Shown: positions 1 to 7,416, numbered from the stretch's first letter. The stretch is 18,231 nucleotides of DNA from an uncultured Gemmiger sp. (GCA_959018215.1 CAUEKL010000020.1:1-18231), one strand, 5' to 3'. The notes: generated by a model from the letters alone, not told the origin. Translations and numbers: made by a program.

Positions 1-17
1 TCCGTCGCCCGGCGTAC

Positions 18-36
18 TATAATAAACATAACAAGG
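18..36 (+). promoter_or_regulatory. Promoter -10 box and start region for the sensor operon
   Basis: A perfect TATAAT lies at 18-23. Six bases later comes AACAAGG at 30-36, a plausible transcription start. The -35 box at normal spacing would fall just off the left edge, so only half of the promoter can be seen. It sits about 50 bases before the first gene of the sensor operon, which has an AAGGGGA ribosome site at 66-72. Confidence 0.6.
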
Positions 37-78
37 TGCAGCCGGGCGGGGCCCGGGCTGCAGACAAGGGGACGGCAG

Positions 79-1050
79 ATGAAACTGGAAAAGATGCTTC
101 CGGCCATCGGCGGGTTGTTGGTGGCCGGGTTGCTGGCTGCGGCCCTGATCCCGCTGTTGTGGATGCCGGGGGACCATTCCGCCGACCGGATCGAAAGCCA
201 GCGGCTCATCGGCGCAACCTATATGACCATGAACAATCCCTTTTATCAGGAACTGGACGTGCGGCTGCAGGCAGCGGTGGAAGCCAAGGGTGACCGCCTG
301 CTCACCCGGGACGGCGTTATGGATCAGGACCGCCAGAACCAGGAGATTGCCGATCTGCTGGAGATGGGGGTGTCGGCCATTCTGCTGAATCCCGTGGACT
401 GGGAGAAGGTGGGCGACGGCCTGCAGATGGCTGCGGATGCCGGCGTGCCGGTCATCGTCATCGATGCCCCGGTGAAGGACGACAGCCTGGTGGCCTCCAC
501 CATCCTGTCGGACAACTACCAGGCCGGGGTGCAGTGTGCGGAGCATCTGCTCAGCGTGCGGGATTCCGCCAACATCCTGCTGCTGGAACACATCACCGCC
601 CGCTCGGGCGCCGACCGCATCCAGGGATTTCTGGATACCATCGCCGGGCACGAGGGTTTCACGGTGGTGGGGTCCGGTTCCTCCGACGGCCAGATCGAAA
701 ACGCCATGCCGGTGATGGAACAGCTGCTGGCCGAACACCCGGAGGCGGACGTGGTCATGGCCCTGAACGACCCCAGCGCCCTGGGGGCCCTGGCCGCTAT
801 TGAGGGCGCCGGGCTCAGCGACCGGTTCCTGGTATACGGGGTGGACGGCTCCCCGGAAGGCAAGGTCCTGGTGGCCGACGGCCTGATGACCGCCACCAGC
901 GCCCAGATGCTGGGGCAGATGGCCGAAACCGCCGTGGAGCAGGCCTATCTGGCCCTGGACGGCGGCACGCCGGAAAAGGAGATCGTCCTGCCGGTGACCC
1001 TGCTCACCCAGGACAACGTGGCCAACTACGGAACAGGCGGGTGGCAGTGA
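79..1050 (+). CDS. Membrane-anchored periplasmic sugar-binding protein (RbsB/Peripla_BP_4 type)
   Basis: This is a 323-residue binding protein of the ribose/galactose (LacI-like, type I fold) family. Residues about 8-29 form one hydrophobic segment with no lipobox cysteine, so the protein is probably tethered by an uncleaved helix or released by signal peptidase. Family landmarks are NNPFYQEL near residue 52, AILLNPVDW near 101, VIVIDAPV near 124, a NDPSALGALAAIEGAG stretch near 230 and VYGVDGSPEG near 252. Such proteins bind a monosaccharide between two lobes. No sugar ABC ATPase or permease is nearby; the next gene, a sensor kinase, overlaps its stop codon. I therefore infer that it presents ligand to the kinase rather than feeding a transporter, as XylFII does for LytS in clostridia. 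The ligand is unknown. The ATG follows AAGGGGA by six bases. Confidence 0.85.
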   Translation: MKLEKMLPAIGGLLVAGLLAAALIPLLWMPGDHSADRIESQRLIGATYMTMNNPFYQELDVRLQAAVEAKGDRLLTRDGVMDQDRQNQEIADLLEMGVSAILLNPVDWEKVGDGLQMAADAGVPVIVIDAPVKDDSLVASTILSDNYQAGVQCAEHLLSVRDSANILLLEHITARSGADRIQGFLDTIAGHEGFTVVGSGSSDGQIENAMPVMEQLLAEHPEADVVMALNDPSALGALAAIEGAGLSDRFLVYGVDGSPEGKVLVADGLMTATSAQMLGQMAETAVEQAYLALDGGTPEKEIVLPVTLLTQDNVANYGTGGWQ

Positions 1051-2375
1051 TGGAACAGGATAAAATTCTGCGCACCCTGCGCGGCTTCATGCTGGCCATC
1101 AACCTGGTGCTGGTGGTGTATTATTCTTTGATGCGGGGGCTGACCCCCCTGCGGATCGCCGCCGGTTTTTCGGCCCGGGATTTCCTGTCCGTCACCGGTC
1201 AGGTCCCGGCCCCGCCCTGGCAGATGGCGGCCCTGTCCCTGGGGCTGTTTGTGCCCCTGGCGGCGCTGATTTTGGGCAAGGATTACCTGCCGCCGGACCG
1301 CCCGGCCCTGCGGGCGTCGGTCTTTGCCGCCGAGATCCTGCTGGCCGCGGCGGAGGTGGTCAGCCTGGACTTTTACTACCGGGGCTTTTTCCTCATGGTC
1401 CTGGCGGATCTGGTCTACACCTCCCAGGAAAAATACGGCCGGGTATGCACCATTGCGGTGCTCACTTTGCTGTACGCCCTGTCGGATTACAGCATCGCCT
1501 CGGTGGCGTTTCCCAGCATACCGGTACAACAGTACCTTTCTTATTATACCGACGCCTTCCGCAGCTGGTTCAGCGGGGTGGAAAGTCTGCTCACTTCTCT
1601 GCATGTGCTGCTCTTTGTGGTCTTTCTGGTGCTGCTTTTTCTGGGGCAGAAGGCCGAAAATACCCGGGTGCAGCAGCTCAATGCCCAGCTGCAGGAAAGC
1701 TATCGTCAGCTGCAGGATTACGCCGACAAGACCGAACACATGGCCGAACTGCGGGAGCGCAACCGTCTGGCCCGGGAAATTCACGATACCCTGGGCCACA
1801 CCCTGACCGGCATCATCATGACCACCGACGCCAGTCTGGTGCTCATGGACGCCGCCCCCGACCAGGCCAAAAAGCAGCTGCAGCTGGCCAACCGGACTGC
1901 CCGGGAGGGTCTCAACGACGTGCGGCGTTCCATCAACGCCCTGCGCCCGGACGCTTTGGAACACAGCGACTTTGCGGAGGCGCTGGAAAATACCATTGAA
2001 AAATTCTGCCTGACCACCTCGGCCATGGTCACTTACACCCAGGACGCCGGCGAGCTGGATTTCGCCCCCGATGAGGAGGAAGCCATCTACCGGGTCATCC
2101 AGGAAAGCCTGACCAACGCGGTGCGCCACGGCCAGGCCCGCAACATTGAGGTGCGCCTGGACCGGGACGGGGACCAGCTGACCATCACGGTCCGGGACGA
2201 CGGAGCCGGGATGCCGGCAGGCAAAAAGGAAGGCTTCGGCCTGCGGCATATGCGGGAACGGCTGAAACTGCTGCACGGCAGCCTGCATTACGGCAACCGC
2301 CCGGCGGAAGAGGGCGGCGGCTTTGAACTGACCGCCCGGCTGCAGCCGCGGCAGAAAGGGGAGGAAAACATATGA
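1050..2375 (+). CDS. Sensor histidine kinase, HisKA_3 (NarL/DesK) class
   Basis: This 441-residue membrane kinase has about five or six hydrophobic segments in residues 10-200, a coiled-coil linker at about 203-240, and the dimerisation/phosphoacceptor box REIHDTLGHTLT with phospho-histidine H245. The HATPase_c domain shows the N box (ESLTNAVRH, N356), the G1 box DDGAG (383-387) and the G2 box GFGLRHM (395-401). The chosen ATG overlaps the stop of the binding-protein gene as TGATG; an in-frame GTG at 1041 is an alternative that adds three residues. There is no large extracytoplasmic sensor domain, only short loops between helices, which fits sensing through a partner such as the upstream binding protein. 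It should phosphorylate the response regulator encoded immediately downstream with a 4-base overlap. Confidence 0.9.
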   Translation: MEQDKILRTLRGFMLAINLVLVVYYSLMRGLTPLRIAAGFSARDFLSVTGQVPAPPWQMAALSLGLFVPLAALILGKDYLPPDRPALRASVFAAEILLAAAEVVSLDFYYRGFFLMVLADLVYTSQEKYGRVCTIAVLTLLYALSDYSIASVAFPSIPVQQYLSYYTDAFRSWFSGVESLLTSLHVLLFVVFLVLLFLGQKAENTRVQQLNAQLQESYRQLQDYADKTEHMAELRERNRLAREIHDTLGHTLTGIIMTTDASLVLMDAAPDQAKKQLQLANRTAREGLNDVRRSINALRPDALEHSDFAEALENTIEKFCLTTSAMVTYTQDAGELDFAPDEEEAIYRVIQESLTNAVRHGQARNIEVRLDRDGDQLTITVRDDGAGMPAGKKEGFGLRHMRERLKLLHGSLHYGNRPAEEGGGFELTARLQPRQKGEENI

Positions 2376-3040
2376 TCCGTGTGGTGATCGCGGACGACCA
2401 GGAACTGTTCTGCCAGAGCCTGAAGATCGTCCTCAACGTCAACCCCGACATGGAAGTGGTGGACACCGTGGGGGACGGCGGCGCTGCGGTGGAAAGCGTG
2501 GCCAGACACCGCCCCGACGTGGTGCTCATGGATATCCGGATGCCGGTGATGGACGGGGTGGAAGCCACCCGCACCATCAAGGAAAAATACCCCGCCACCA
2601 AGGTCATCGTGCTCACCACCTTTGCGGATGATGAGTACGTGTTCGGGGCCCTGAAAAACGGTGCCAGCGGGTATCTGCTCAAGGGTGCCGGCGTCACCGA
2701 GCTGGCCGAGGCCATCCGGGTGGCCCACAGCGGCGGTGCCATGGTCAACCCCAACGTCGCCAGCAAGATGATCCAGCTCTTTTCCAGCATGGCCCACGGG
2801 GAAGCCGGCATTCCGGTGGAGGACCAGCGGGCCGCCAGCCTGACAAAGGGGGAGATCCCGGTGGTGCAGTCGGTGGGCCGGGGGCTTTCCAACAAGGAGA
2901 TTGCCGCCGAGCTCTGCCTGTCGGAGGGCACGGTGCGCAACATCATCAGCACCGTGCTGGGCAAACTGGGCCTGCGTGACCGTACCCAGCTGGCCATCTG
3001 GGCGGTGGAGACCGGCCTGCGGCGCCGGGATATCCCGTGA
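2372..3040 (+). CDS. Response regulator, NarL/FixJ (LuxR-HTH) family
   Basis: This is a 222-residue two-domain regulator. The receiver domain (1-120) has acidic pocket D8/D9, phospho-acceptor D54 in VVLMDIRMPVMDG, switch residue T82 or T83 in LTTF, and K104 in YLLKGAG. The LuxR-type helix-turn-helix spans about 157-212 and includes GLSNKEIAAEL and SEGTVRNIISTVLGKLGL. The start of the DNA-binding domain reads LTKGEIPVVQSVGRG, where the family usually has LTxREREVLxLIAxG, so the first helix is divergent. The ATG overlaps the kinase stop (ATGA) and uses an AGGGGAGG ribosome site inside the kinase's last codons. It is the cognate partner of the kinase. Likely targets are its own operon or the PTS operon 1.6 kb downstream, which has palindromes at an activator-like position. 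Confidence 0.92.
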   Translation: MIRVVIADDQELFCQSLKIVLNVNPDMEVVDTVGDGGAAVESVARHRPDVVLMDIRMPVMDGVEATRTIKEKYPATKVIVLTTFADDEYVFGALKNGASGYLLKGAGVTELAEAIRVAHSGGAMVNPNVASKMIQLFSSMAHGEAGIPVEDQRAASLTKGEIPVVQSVGRGLSNKEIAAELCLSEGTVRNIISTVLGKLGLRDRTQLAIWAVETGLRRRDIP

Positions 3041-4344
3041 GGCGGCAGCCGGCGGTGCTGCTGGGCCTTTCGGCGGCAGCGGTGGCCGGGATGATGGCCT
3101 TCCTCTGCTGGCCCCGGGAGCAGACGGTGCTGCGCCTGGGGGTGTTTTCCGGCAGTTACTGGGGTACCCCCAACGGCAGCAGTTACCAGGTGCTGGACGA
3201 CGCCATCTCCCGGTTTGAGGCCGCCCATCCCGGCATCACGGTGGAATATGAAAGCGGCATCCCTGTGGATGAGTACAGCGAGTGGCTGGCCGGCAAGCTG
3301 GTCACCGGGGAAGAGCCGGATGTCTTTTTTGTGCTGCCGGATGACTTCGGCCTGCTGGCCGAAACCGGTGCCCTGGCTCCTCTGGACTGGATGATGGACG
3401 GAGCGGACGGCCTGGACCGCGATATCTACTATGATGCCTGCCTGCAGGCGGGGATGTATGCAGGAGACCAGCTGGCCCTGCCCTATGAGAGCGCGGCCAT
3501 GGTCATGTTCGTCAACCGCACCCTGCTGGAGGCATACAACATCCCCATGCCGGAAAATGACTGGACCTGGCAGGATCTGTACGACATCTGCCGGACCATC
3601 TCGGACGAACAGCCGGACAGTGCCCAGCGGGACTACGGGATCTACGGCTACAGCTGGCAGAACGCCCTGTATGCCAACGGCAGCACCCTGTTTTCGGAGG
3701 ACGGCAAGCAGTGTACCCTGGCGGACAGCCGGGTGGAAGCCGCCATCCAGTTCGTCCAGGAGCTGAACAGCCTGGATGCGGGGTACACCGTCACAGCCCA
3801 GGACTTTGATACCGGCCATGTGGCCTTCCGTCCCTTCCTGTTCAGTGAGTACCGGGCCTACCAGCCCTACCCCTGGCGGGTCAAGAAATATTCCAGCTTT
3901 GTGTGGGACTGCCTGCGCATGCCCGCCGGGCCGGAGGGCGGCAACACCAGTGAACTGCACACGGTGCAGGTGGGCATCAGTGCCCGCAGCACCCACCTGG
4001 AGCTGGCCTGGGACCTGCTGCGCACCCTGTGTGCCGATGAAGTCACCCAGGGACAGCTCTTCCTTCAGTCCCAGGGCATTTCCCCTTTGCGCGCCGTCAC
4101 CGAGAACACCGCTCTGCTGGACCGCATCTTTGCCGAAACCCAAGGCACCAGCACCTTCAACAGCGCCGCCATTGGCGAGATCATGCGCACCGCCGTTACC
4201 GTGCCTCAGTTTGCCGCCCGGGAACAGGCCACCGCCATGGCCGAGACGGCGGTGAGCAGTGCCCTGACCGACAACCAGTCCCTGACCACAGCCCTGGCCA
4301 CAGCCCAGCGGAAAATCAACCTCTACCTGCAGAACGCGGGCTGA
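3037..4344 (+). CDS. ABC-type extracellular solute-binding protein, family 1
   Basis: This 435-residue protein resembles carbohydrate-binding SBP_bac_1 proteins. It has an N-terminal hydrophobic segment (about 6-25), then a mature domain with FEAAHPGITVEY near 60, GEEPDVFFV near 91, LALPYESAAMVMFVNRTLL near 146 and IPMPENDWTWQDL near 169, all typical of sugar and oligosaccharide binders. The only early cysteine (C24, in AFLC) does not fit a lipobox, so it is probably helix-anchored. The GTG start overlaps the regulator stop as GTGA. Earlier starts would lie inside the regulator gene, and the chosen one includes the full signal or anchor segment. No ABC permease genes follow; a terminator does. 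It could be a second ligand sensor for the kinase, or it could serve a distant ABC importer that depends on a shared ATPase. Confidence 0.85.
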   Translation: MRRQPAVLLGLSAAAVAGMMAFLCWPREQTVLRLGVFSGSYWGTPNGSSYQVLDDAISRFEAAHPGITVEYESGIPVDEYSEWLAGKLVTGEEPDVFFVLPDDFGLLAETGALAPLDWMMDGADGLDRDIYYDACLQAGMYAGDQLALPYESAAMVMFVNRTLLEAYNIPMPENDWTWQDLYDICRTISDEQPDSAQRDYGIYGYSWQNALYANGSTLFSEDGKQCTLADSRVEAAIQFVQELNSLDAGYTVTAQDFDTGHVAFRPFLFSEYRAYQPYPWRVKKYSSFVWDCLRMPAGPEGGNTSELHTVQVGISARSTHLELAWDLLRTLCADEVTQGQLFLQSQGISPLRAVTENTALLDRIFAETQGTSTFNSAAIGEIMRTAVTVPQFAAREQATAMAETAVSSALTDNQSLTTALATAQRKINLYLQNAG

Positions 4345-4374
4345 CCCCGCCCCAAAACCAAAAAACCAACGGAC

Positions 4375-4424
4375 CCCCGGTTCCTTTTGTGAGTACCGCA
4401 AAAGGAACCGGGGCTTTCTTTTTG
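4375..4424 (+). terminator. Rho-independent terminator of the sensor operon
   Basis: Perfect 15-base arms at 4375-4389 and 4399-4413 enclose a 9-base loop and are followed by CTTTCTTTTTG. The hairpin begins about 30 bases after the last gene of the operon. It separates the sensor genes from the PTS operon, so the PTS needs its own promoter. Confidence 0.93.
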
Positions 4425-4445
4425 TCTGTGTGGCGGTACTGAAAA

Positions 4446-4460
4446 TGTGCATGATGCACA
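4446..4460. promoter_or_regulatory. Perfect palindrome TGTGCATGATGCACA, possible operator
   Basis: Seven-base arms flank a single central base. It lies after the terminator and about 138 bases upstream of the predicted PTS transcription start, in non-coding DNA with no T-run, so it is not a terminator. Its sequence differs from the two closer palindromes and may bind a different regulator. Which protein binds it is unknown. Confidence 0.45.
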
Positions 4461-4517
4461 AAAGAAAGTGGCAAAATGCGGTCAATCCGGCACTTTCACG
4501 GAAAAAACCGCAAAAAG

Positions 4518-4533
4518 CGTGACATTTGTCACG
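4518..4533. promoter_or_regulatory. Perfect palindrome CGTGACATTTGTCACG, probable activator site for the PTS operon
   Basis: Seven-base arms flank TT, with the centre about 65 bases upstream of the predicted start at 4591. The half site TGACA recurs at 4543-4547, overlapping a second perfect palindrome GTCATGAC (4539-4546) centred near -48. These positions are typical of activator binding. The promoter's poor -35 box fits activation. The response regulator encoded just upstream is the leading candidate, by inference only. Confidence 0.55.
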
Positions 4534-4538
4534 GCCAA

Positions 4539-4547
4539 GTCATGACA
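4539..4547. promoter_or_regulatory. Palindrome GTCATGAC with a repeated TGACA half site
   Basis: A perfect 8-base palindrome lies at 4539-4546, and TGACA at 4543-4547 repeats the half site of the 4518-4533 palindrome 23 bases downstream, about two helical turns. It lies next to where the -35 region should be, a usual place for a second activator dimer. Confidence 0.35.
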
Positions 4548-4556
4548 AACTTCAGA

Positions 4557-4598
4557 TGTGAACACCGCCGGGATTTTCTACAATAAAGACAACAAAAG
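4557..4598 (+). promoter_or_regulatory. Promoter of the PTS operon
   Basis: The -10 box TACAAT is at 4579-4584, followed by six bases and AACAAAAG (4591-4598) as the likely start. No good -35 hexamer lies 16-18 bases upstream (ATGTGA or TGTGAA at best), which suggests that an activator is required. The AAGGAGA ribosome site at 4624-4630 serves the first gene. Confidence 0.6.
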
Positions 4599-4638
4599 AA
4601 AGCCGCCGCAAGGCAAAAAAATAAAGGAGAGATGAGTA

Positions 4639-5064
4639 ATGCGGTATCTTTTGCTGGTGGCCCACGGCGAGTTCGCACCGGGCCTGCACACGGCGCTCAA
4701 CATGCTGGAAGGGGAGCGCGACGATGTGCTGGACATTCCCTTCCATGACGGCATGACCCAGGACGACTTCAAGGCCGAGATCCGGCAGGTCATCGCCCCC
4801 GTCACCGCCGACGATGAGGTCCTGGTCCTGGCCGACCTCATGGGCGGCTCCCCCCTCACCGGTCTGATGGAGCAGCTGGACGCCAAGGTGGGCCTGGGCA
4901 AGGTCCGGGCCATTGGCGGCATGAACCTGCCCATGGCCATCTCGGCCTGCGAAGCCGAGGACATGGGCCTGGACGAAGCGGTCGCCGCCATCATGACCGA
5001 AGCCGCCGAACAGATCCGTCCCTTCGCCACTGCGGATGATTCCGAAGCGGACGACGACATCTGA
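4639..5064 (+). CDS. PTS mannose-family EIIA component
   Basis: This 141-residue cytoplasmic phosphotransfer protein belongs to the mannose/fructose/sorbose PTS family. The N-terminal strand and active-site loop read LLLVAHGEFAPG, with H9 accepting phosphate from HPr. The DLMGGSPLTGLMEQL motif near residue 65 and the IGGMNLPMA motif near 93 are typical of this fold. Length matches stand-alone EIIA subunits; the EIIB domain is a separate gene 48 bases downstream. The last dozen residues are acidic (ATADDSEADDDI). The start follows AAGGAGA by eight bases. It is the first gene of an A-B-C-D operon. Confidence 0.95.
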   Translation: MRYLLLVAHGEFAPGLHTALNMLEGERDDVLDIPFHDGMTQDDFKAEIRQVIAPVTADDEVLVLADLMGGSPLTGLMEQLDAKVGLGKVRAIGGMNLPMAISACEAEDMGLDEAVAAIMTEAAEQIRPFATADDSEADDDI

Positions 5065-5112
5065 CCCGGCCCCCTCACACCCGTACACAATTCAGAAGGA
5101 GGAAATCCCGTT

Positions 5113-5604
5113 ATGATCAGCTTCATTCGTATCGACGACCGTATGATCCATGGCCAGACCTGCACCCGCTGGGCGCTGGAGTACCCCTGCACCGGTCTGG
5201 TAGCCGTCAACGACGCCGCCGCCAACAACTCCATCCTGTCCGCCGCCTACAAGAACGCCTGCGACAAAAAGACCTTCGTCTGGACCCTGGATGCCTGGCA
5301 GAAGAAGAAGGACAAGGTGGTTGCCAGCAAGGACCAGTACTTCCTCATCGCCAAGAACCCGGTGGATATGGCCAAGGTCCTGCTGGACCAGCCCTTTGAC
5401 CCCGGCATCCACACCATCATCGTCGGCCCCTGCAACGACCGCCCCGGGGCCATCAAGCTGGGCAACAACCAGAGTGTCACCCCGGAAGAGGCCGCTGCCT
5501 TTGAAAAGCTCATGGCTGCCGGTTACGACATTGAGTTTGCCCTCATCAAGGAAGCAGCCATCGGCAACTGGAAGAAGTTCCGCGGCCAGTTTGGCTACAA
5601 ATAA
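5113..5604 (+). CDS. PTS mannose-family EIIB component
   Basis: This 163-residue EIIB subunit carries the family signature FIRIDDRMIHGQ, with H13 as the phospho-histidine that receives phosphate from EIIA and passes it to the incoming sugar. VAVNDAAANN near residue 31 and the C-terminal EEAAAFEKLMAAGYDIEF region fit PTSIIB_sorb proteins of normal length. Its ribosome site AAGGAGGAAAT (5096-5106) is strong. The substrate cannot be deduced; relatives take up mannose, fructose, sorbose, amino sugars or fructosamines. Confidence 0.95.
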   Translation: MISFIRIDDRMIHGQTCTRWALEYPCTGLVAVNDAAANNSILSAAYKNACDKKTFVWTLDAWQKKKDKVVASKDQYFLIAKNPVDMAKVLLDQPFDPGIHTIIVGPCNDRPGAIKLGNNQSVTPEEAAAFEKLMAAGYDIEFALIKEAAIGNWKKFRGQFGYK

Positions 5605-5627
5605 TCATTTCTTGAGGAGGAATTTCC

Positions 5628-6473
5628 ATGACGATCAATGTATTTCAGGCGGCATTGCTGGGCCTGTGCGCCTGCCTGTCGTCCATGCCGGGCATGGGCG
5701 GCACGACCTTCGGTAACTATACCCTGGGCCGTCCGCTGGTAGCCGGTCTGGTCGTTGGCCTGATCCTGGGCAATGTGCCCATGGGCATTTTCCTGGGTGC
5801 TGCGGTGCAGCTGGTCTACATCGCGCTGGTCACCCCCGGCGGCACGGTCTCTGCGGACGTGCGCGCCATCTCCTACATCGGCATCCCTCTGGCCATGCTG
5901 TACGTCAGCGCTGCCGGGCTTGACCCCGCCACCTCCGCTGCCCAGGACATGGCCGTGACCCTGGCCTCCACCGTGGGCACCCTGGGCACCGTGCTCTTCT
6001 ACGGCACCGCCACCGTCAACCTGGTGTGGCAGCACATCGGCTGGCGCAACGTGGAAAAGGGCAACCTGAAGAGCCTGTACCTGGTGGATATGGTCTTCCC
6101 CTGGATCTCCCACATCCTGTGCTCCTTCATCCCCACCTTCATCATCTGCTACTTCGGCTCCAACATGGTCCAGCTGATCCAGAGCTACCTGCCCATGGAC
6201 GGCATCATCATGAAGACCCTGTTCACGGTTGGCTCTCTGCTGCCGGCCGTCGGTGTTGCGATCCTGCTCAAGCAGGTCGTCACCAGCCCGAAGGACTTCC
6301 TGACCTTCTTCTTTGGCTTTACCCTGTGCGGCTGCATGGGCCTGAACCTGATCGGCTGCGCCATCGTGGCCGGCTTCTTCGCCCTGATCAAGTACCAGAT
6401 CAGCTGCGCTGCCCTGCGTCCGGCCACGGCTGGTGCCGCCTCCGGGGACGATGATGACGAGGAGGATATCTGA
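5628..6473 (+). CDS. PTS mannose-family EIIC membrane component
   Basis: This 281-residue integral membrane subunit forms the sugar path together with EIID. It is hydrophobic throughout, with the early PGMGGTTFGNYTLGRP segment and LGAAVQLVYIALVTPGG near residue 57, both characteristic of PTS EII-Man/Sor C proteins. It ends in a very acidic tail (SGDDDDEEDI). The bases encoding that tail also contain the GAGGAGG ribosome site for the EIID gene, which starts two bases after this stop, so the two are probably translationally coupled. Its own GAGGAGG at 5614-5620 precedes the ATG. Confidence 0.95.
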   Translation: MTINVFQAALLGLCACLSSMPGMGGTTFGNYTLGRPLVAGLVVGLILGNVPMGIFLGAAVQLVYIALVTPGGTVSADVRAISYIGIPLAMLYVSAAGLDPATSAAQDMAVTLASTVGTLGTVLFYGTATVNLVWQHIGWRNVEKGNLKSLYLVDMVFPWISHILCSFIPTFIICYFGSNMVQLIQSYLPMDGIIMKTLFTVGSLLPAVGVAILLKQVVTSPKDFLTFFFGFTLCGCMGLNLIGCAIVAGFFALIKYQISCAALRPATAGAASGDDDDEEDI

Positions 6474-6475
6474 CC

Positions 6476-7303
6476 ATGAAAAAGCTTTCCAAAAAGGCAT
6501 TGAACAAGTCGTTCCTGAACTGGTTCTACGGCCATCTGACCTGCTTCTCTCAGGAACATATGCAGACCTTCGGTTACATGCTGGCCATGCTGCCCATCCT
6601 GCAGGACCTGTATGAGACCAACGAAGAACAGACCGAAAAGATGCAGACCTACACCGCCTTCTTCAACACCGAACCCCAGGTCGGCTCGGTGGTCGTGGGC
6701 ATCACCGCCGGCATGGAGGAAGCCCGCGCCAACGGAGAACCGGTGGACAGCGAGACCATCAACGGCATCCGCGCCGGTCTGATGGGCCCCTTGGCCGGTA
6801 TCGGCGACTCCCTGGTGGTCGGCACCGTCATTCCCATCCTGCTGGGCATCGCCCTGAGCCTGTCCGGCGGCGGTTCTCCCCTGGGCGCCATCTTCTACAT
6901 CCTGGTGTGGAACATCGGCATGTTCCTCATCATGCGCCTGCTCTACTTCAAGGGCTATGAGATGGGCGGCAAGGCCGTGGAGTTCCTGGTGGGTGACAAG
7001 GCCAACGCCATCCGCGAAGCCATCGTCATGATCGGCACCATGGTCATCGGCGGCGTCACCGCCAGCTGGGTCTCCATCAGCACCGCCTTCAAGATGATCG
7101 GCAGCAACGGCGAGACCATCGTCGACCTGCAGAGCACCCTGGATACCGTCTATCCCCACATTCTGTCCGCCCTGTTCGTGCTGCTGTGCTGGTGGCTGAT
7201 GAGCAAGAAGAAGATGAGCCCCATCGTGGTCATGCTTCTGCTGGTGGTCATCGCGTTCGTCGGCGTTCTGGTCGGCTTCTTCGATCCGGGTCTGAGCTAC
7301 TGA
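6476..7303 (+). CDS. PTS mannose-family EIID membrane component
   Basis: This 275-residue EIID subunit is found only in the mannose PTS family. The cytoplasmic N-terminal part contains FGYMLAMLPIL and the block AGLMGPLAGIGDSLVVGT near residues 101-119, a hallmark of the family. Transmembrane helices follow at about 120-135, 143-158, 178-195, 229-243 and 250-268. It is two bases downstream of the EIIC gene. With EIIC it forms the permease; some mannose-family C/D pairs also serve as bacteriocin receptors. Confidence 0.95.
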   Translation: MKKLSKKALNKSFLNWFYGHLTCFSQEHMQTFGYMLAMLPILQDLYETNEEQTEKMQTYTAFFNTEPQVGSVVVGITAGMEEARANGEPVDSETINGIRAGLMGPLAGIGDSLVVGTVIPILLGIALSLSGGGSPLGAIFYILVWNIGMFLIMRLLYFKGYEMGGKAVEFLVGDKANAIREAIVMIGTMVIGGVTASWVSISTAFKMIGSNGETIVDLQSTLDTVYPHILSALFVLLCWWLMSKKKMSPIVVMLLLVVIAFVGVLVGFFDPGLSY

Positions 7304-7343
7304 TCCCGTATCCATTCTAAACGACATCCCGTCATCTCTCACA

Positions 7344-7386
7344 AGGGGCGGCCGGTCAGGAACCATCCGGCCGGCCGTCCCGCTTT
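7344..7386 (+). terminator. Hairpin after the PTS operon, weak or leaky terminator
   Basis: An 11-base GC-rich stem (7344-7354 with 7370-7380, one G-T pair) with a 15-base loop is followed by GCTTTTG. The T-run is short, so transcription may partly read through into the two following genes, which have no clear promoter of their own in the 113-base gap. Confidence 0.5.
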
Positions 7387-7416
7387 TGTGCGGATCACGC
7401 CAAGGAGGTTTTTCCC

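Noticed and set aside
2185..4485. Long minus-strand open frame (766 codons) opposite the regulator and binding-protein genes
   Set aside because: It crosses two well-defined genes and the terminator. Its low-complexity composition indicates a shadow frame.
4464..4497. Inverted repeat GAAAGTG ... CACTTTC with a 20-base spacer upstream of the PTS promoter
   Set aside because: The arms are short and far apart with no T-run; chance is likely in this AT-richer stretch, so it was not listed as a feature.
4639..7303. Assigning the PTS to mannose specifically
   Set aside because: All four subunits show only the family. Substrate specificity cannot be read from these motifs, so no gene symbols were given.
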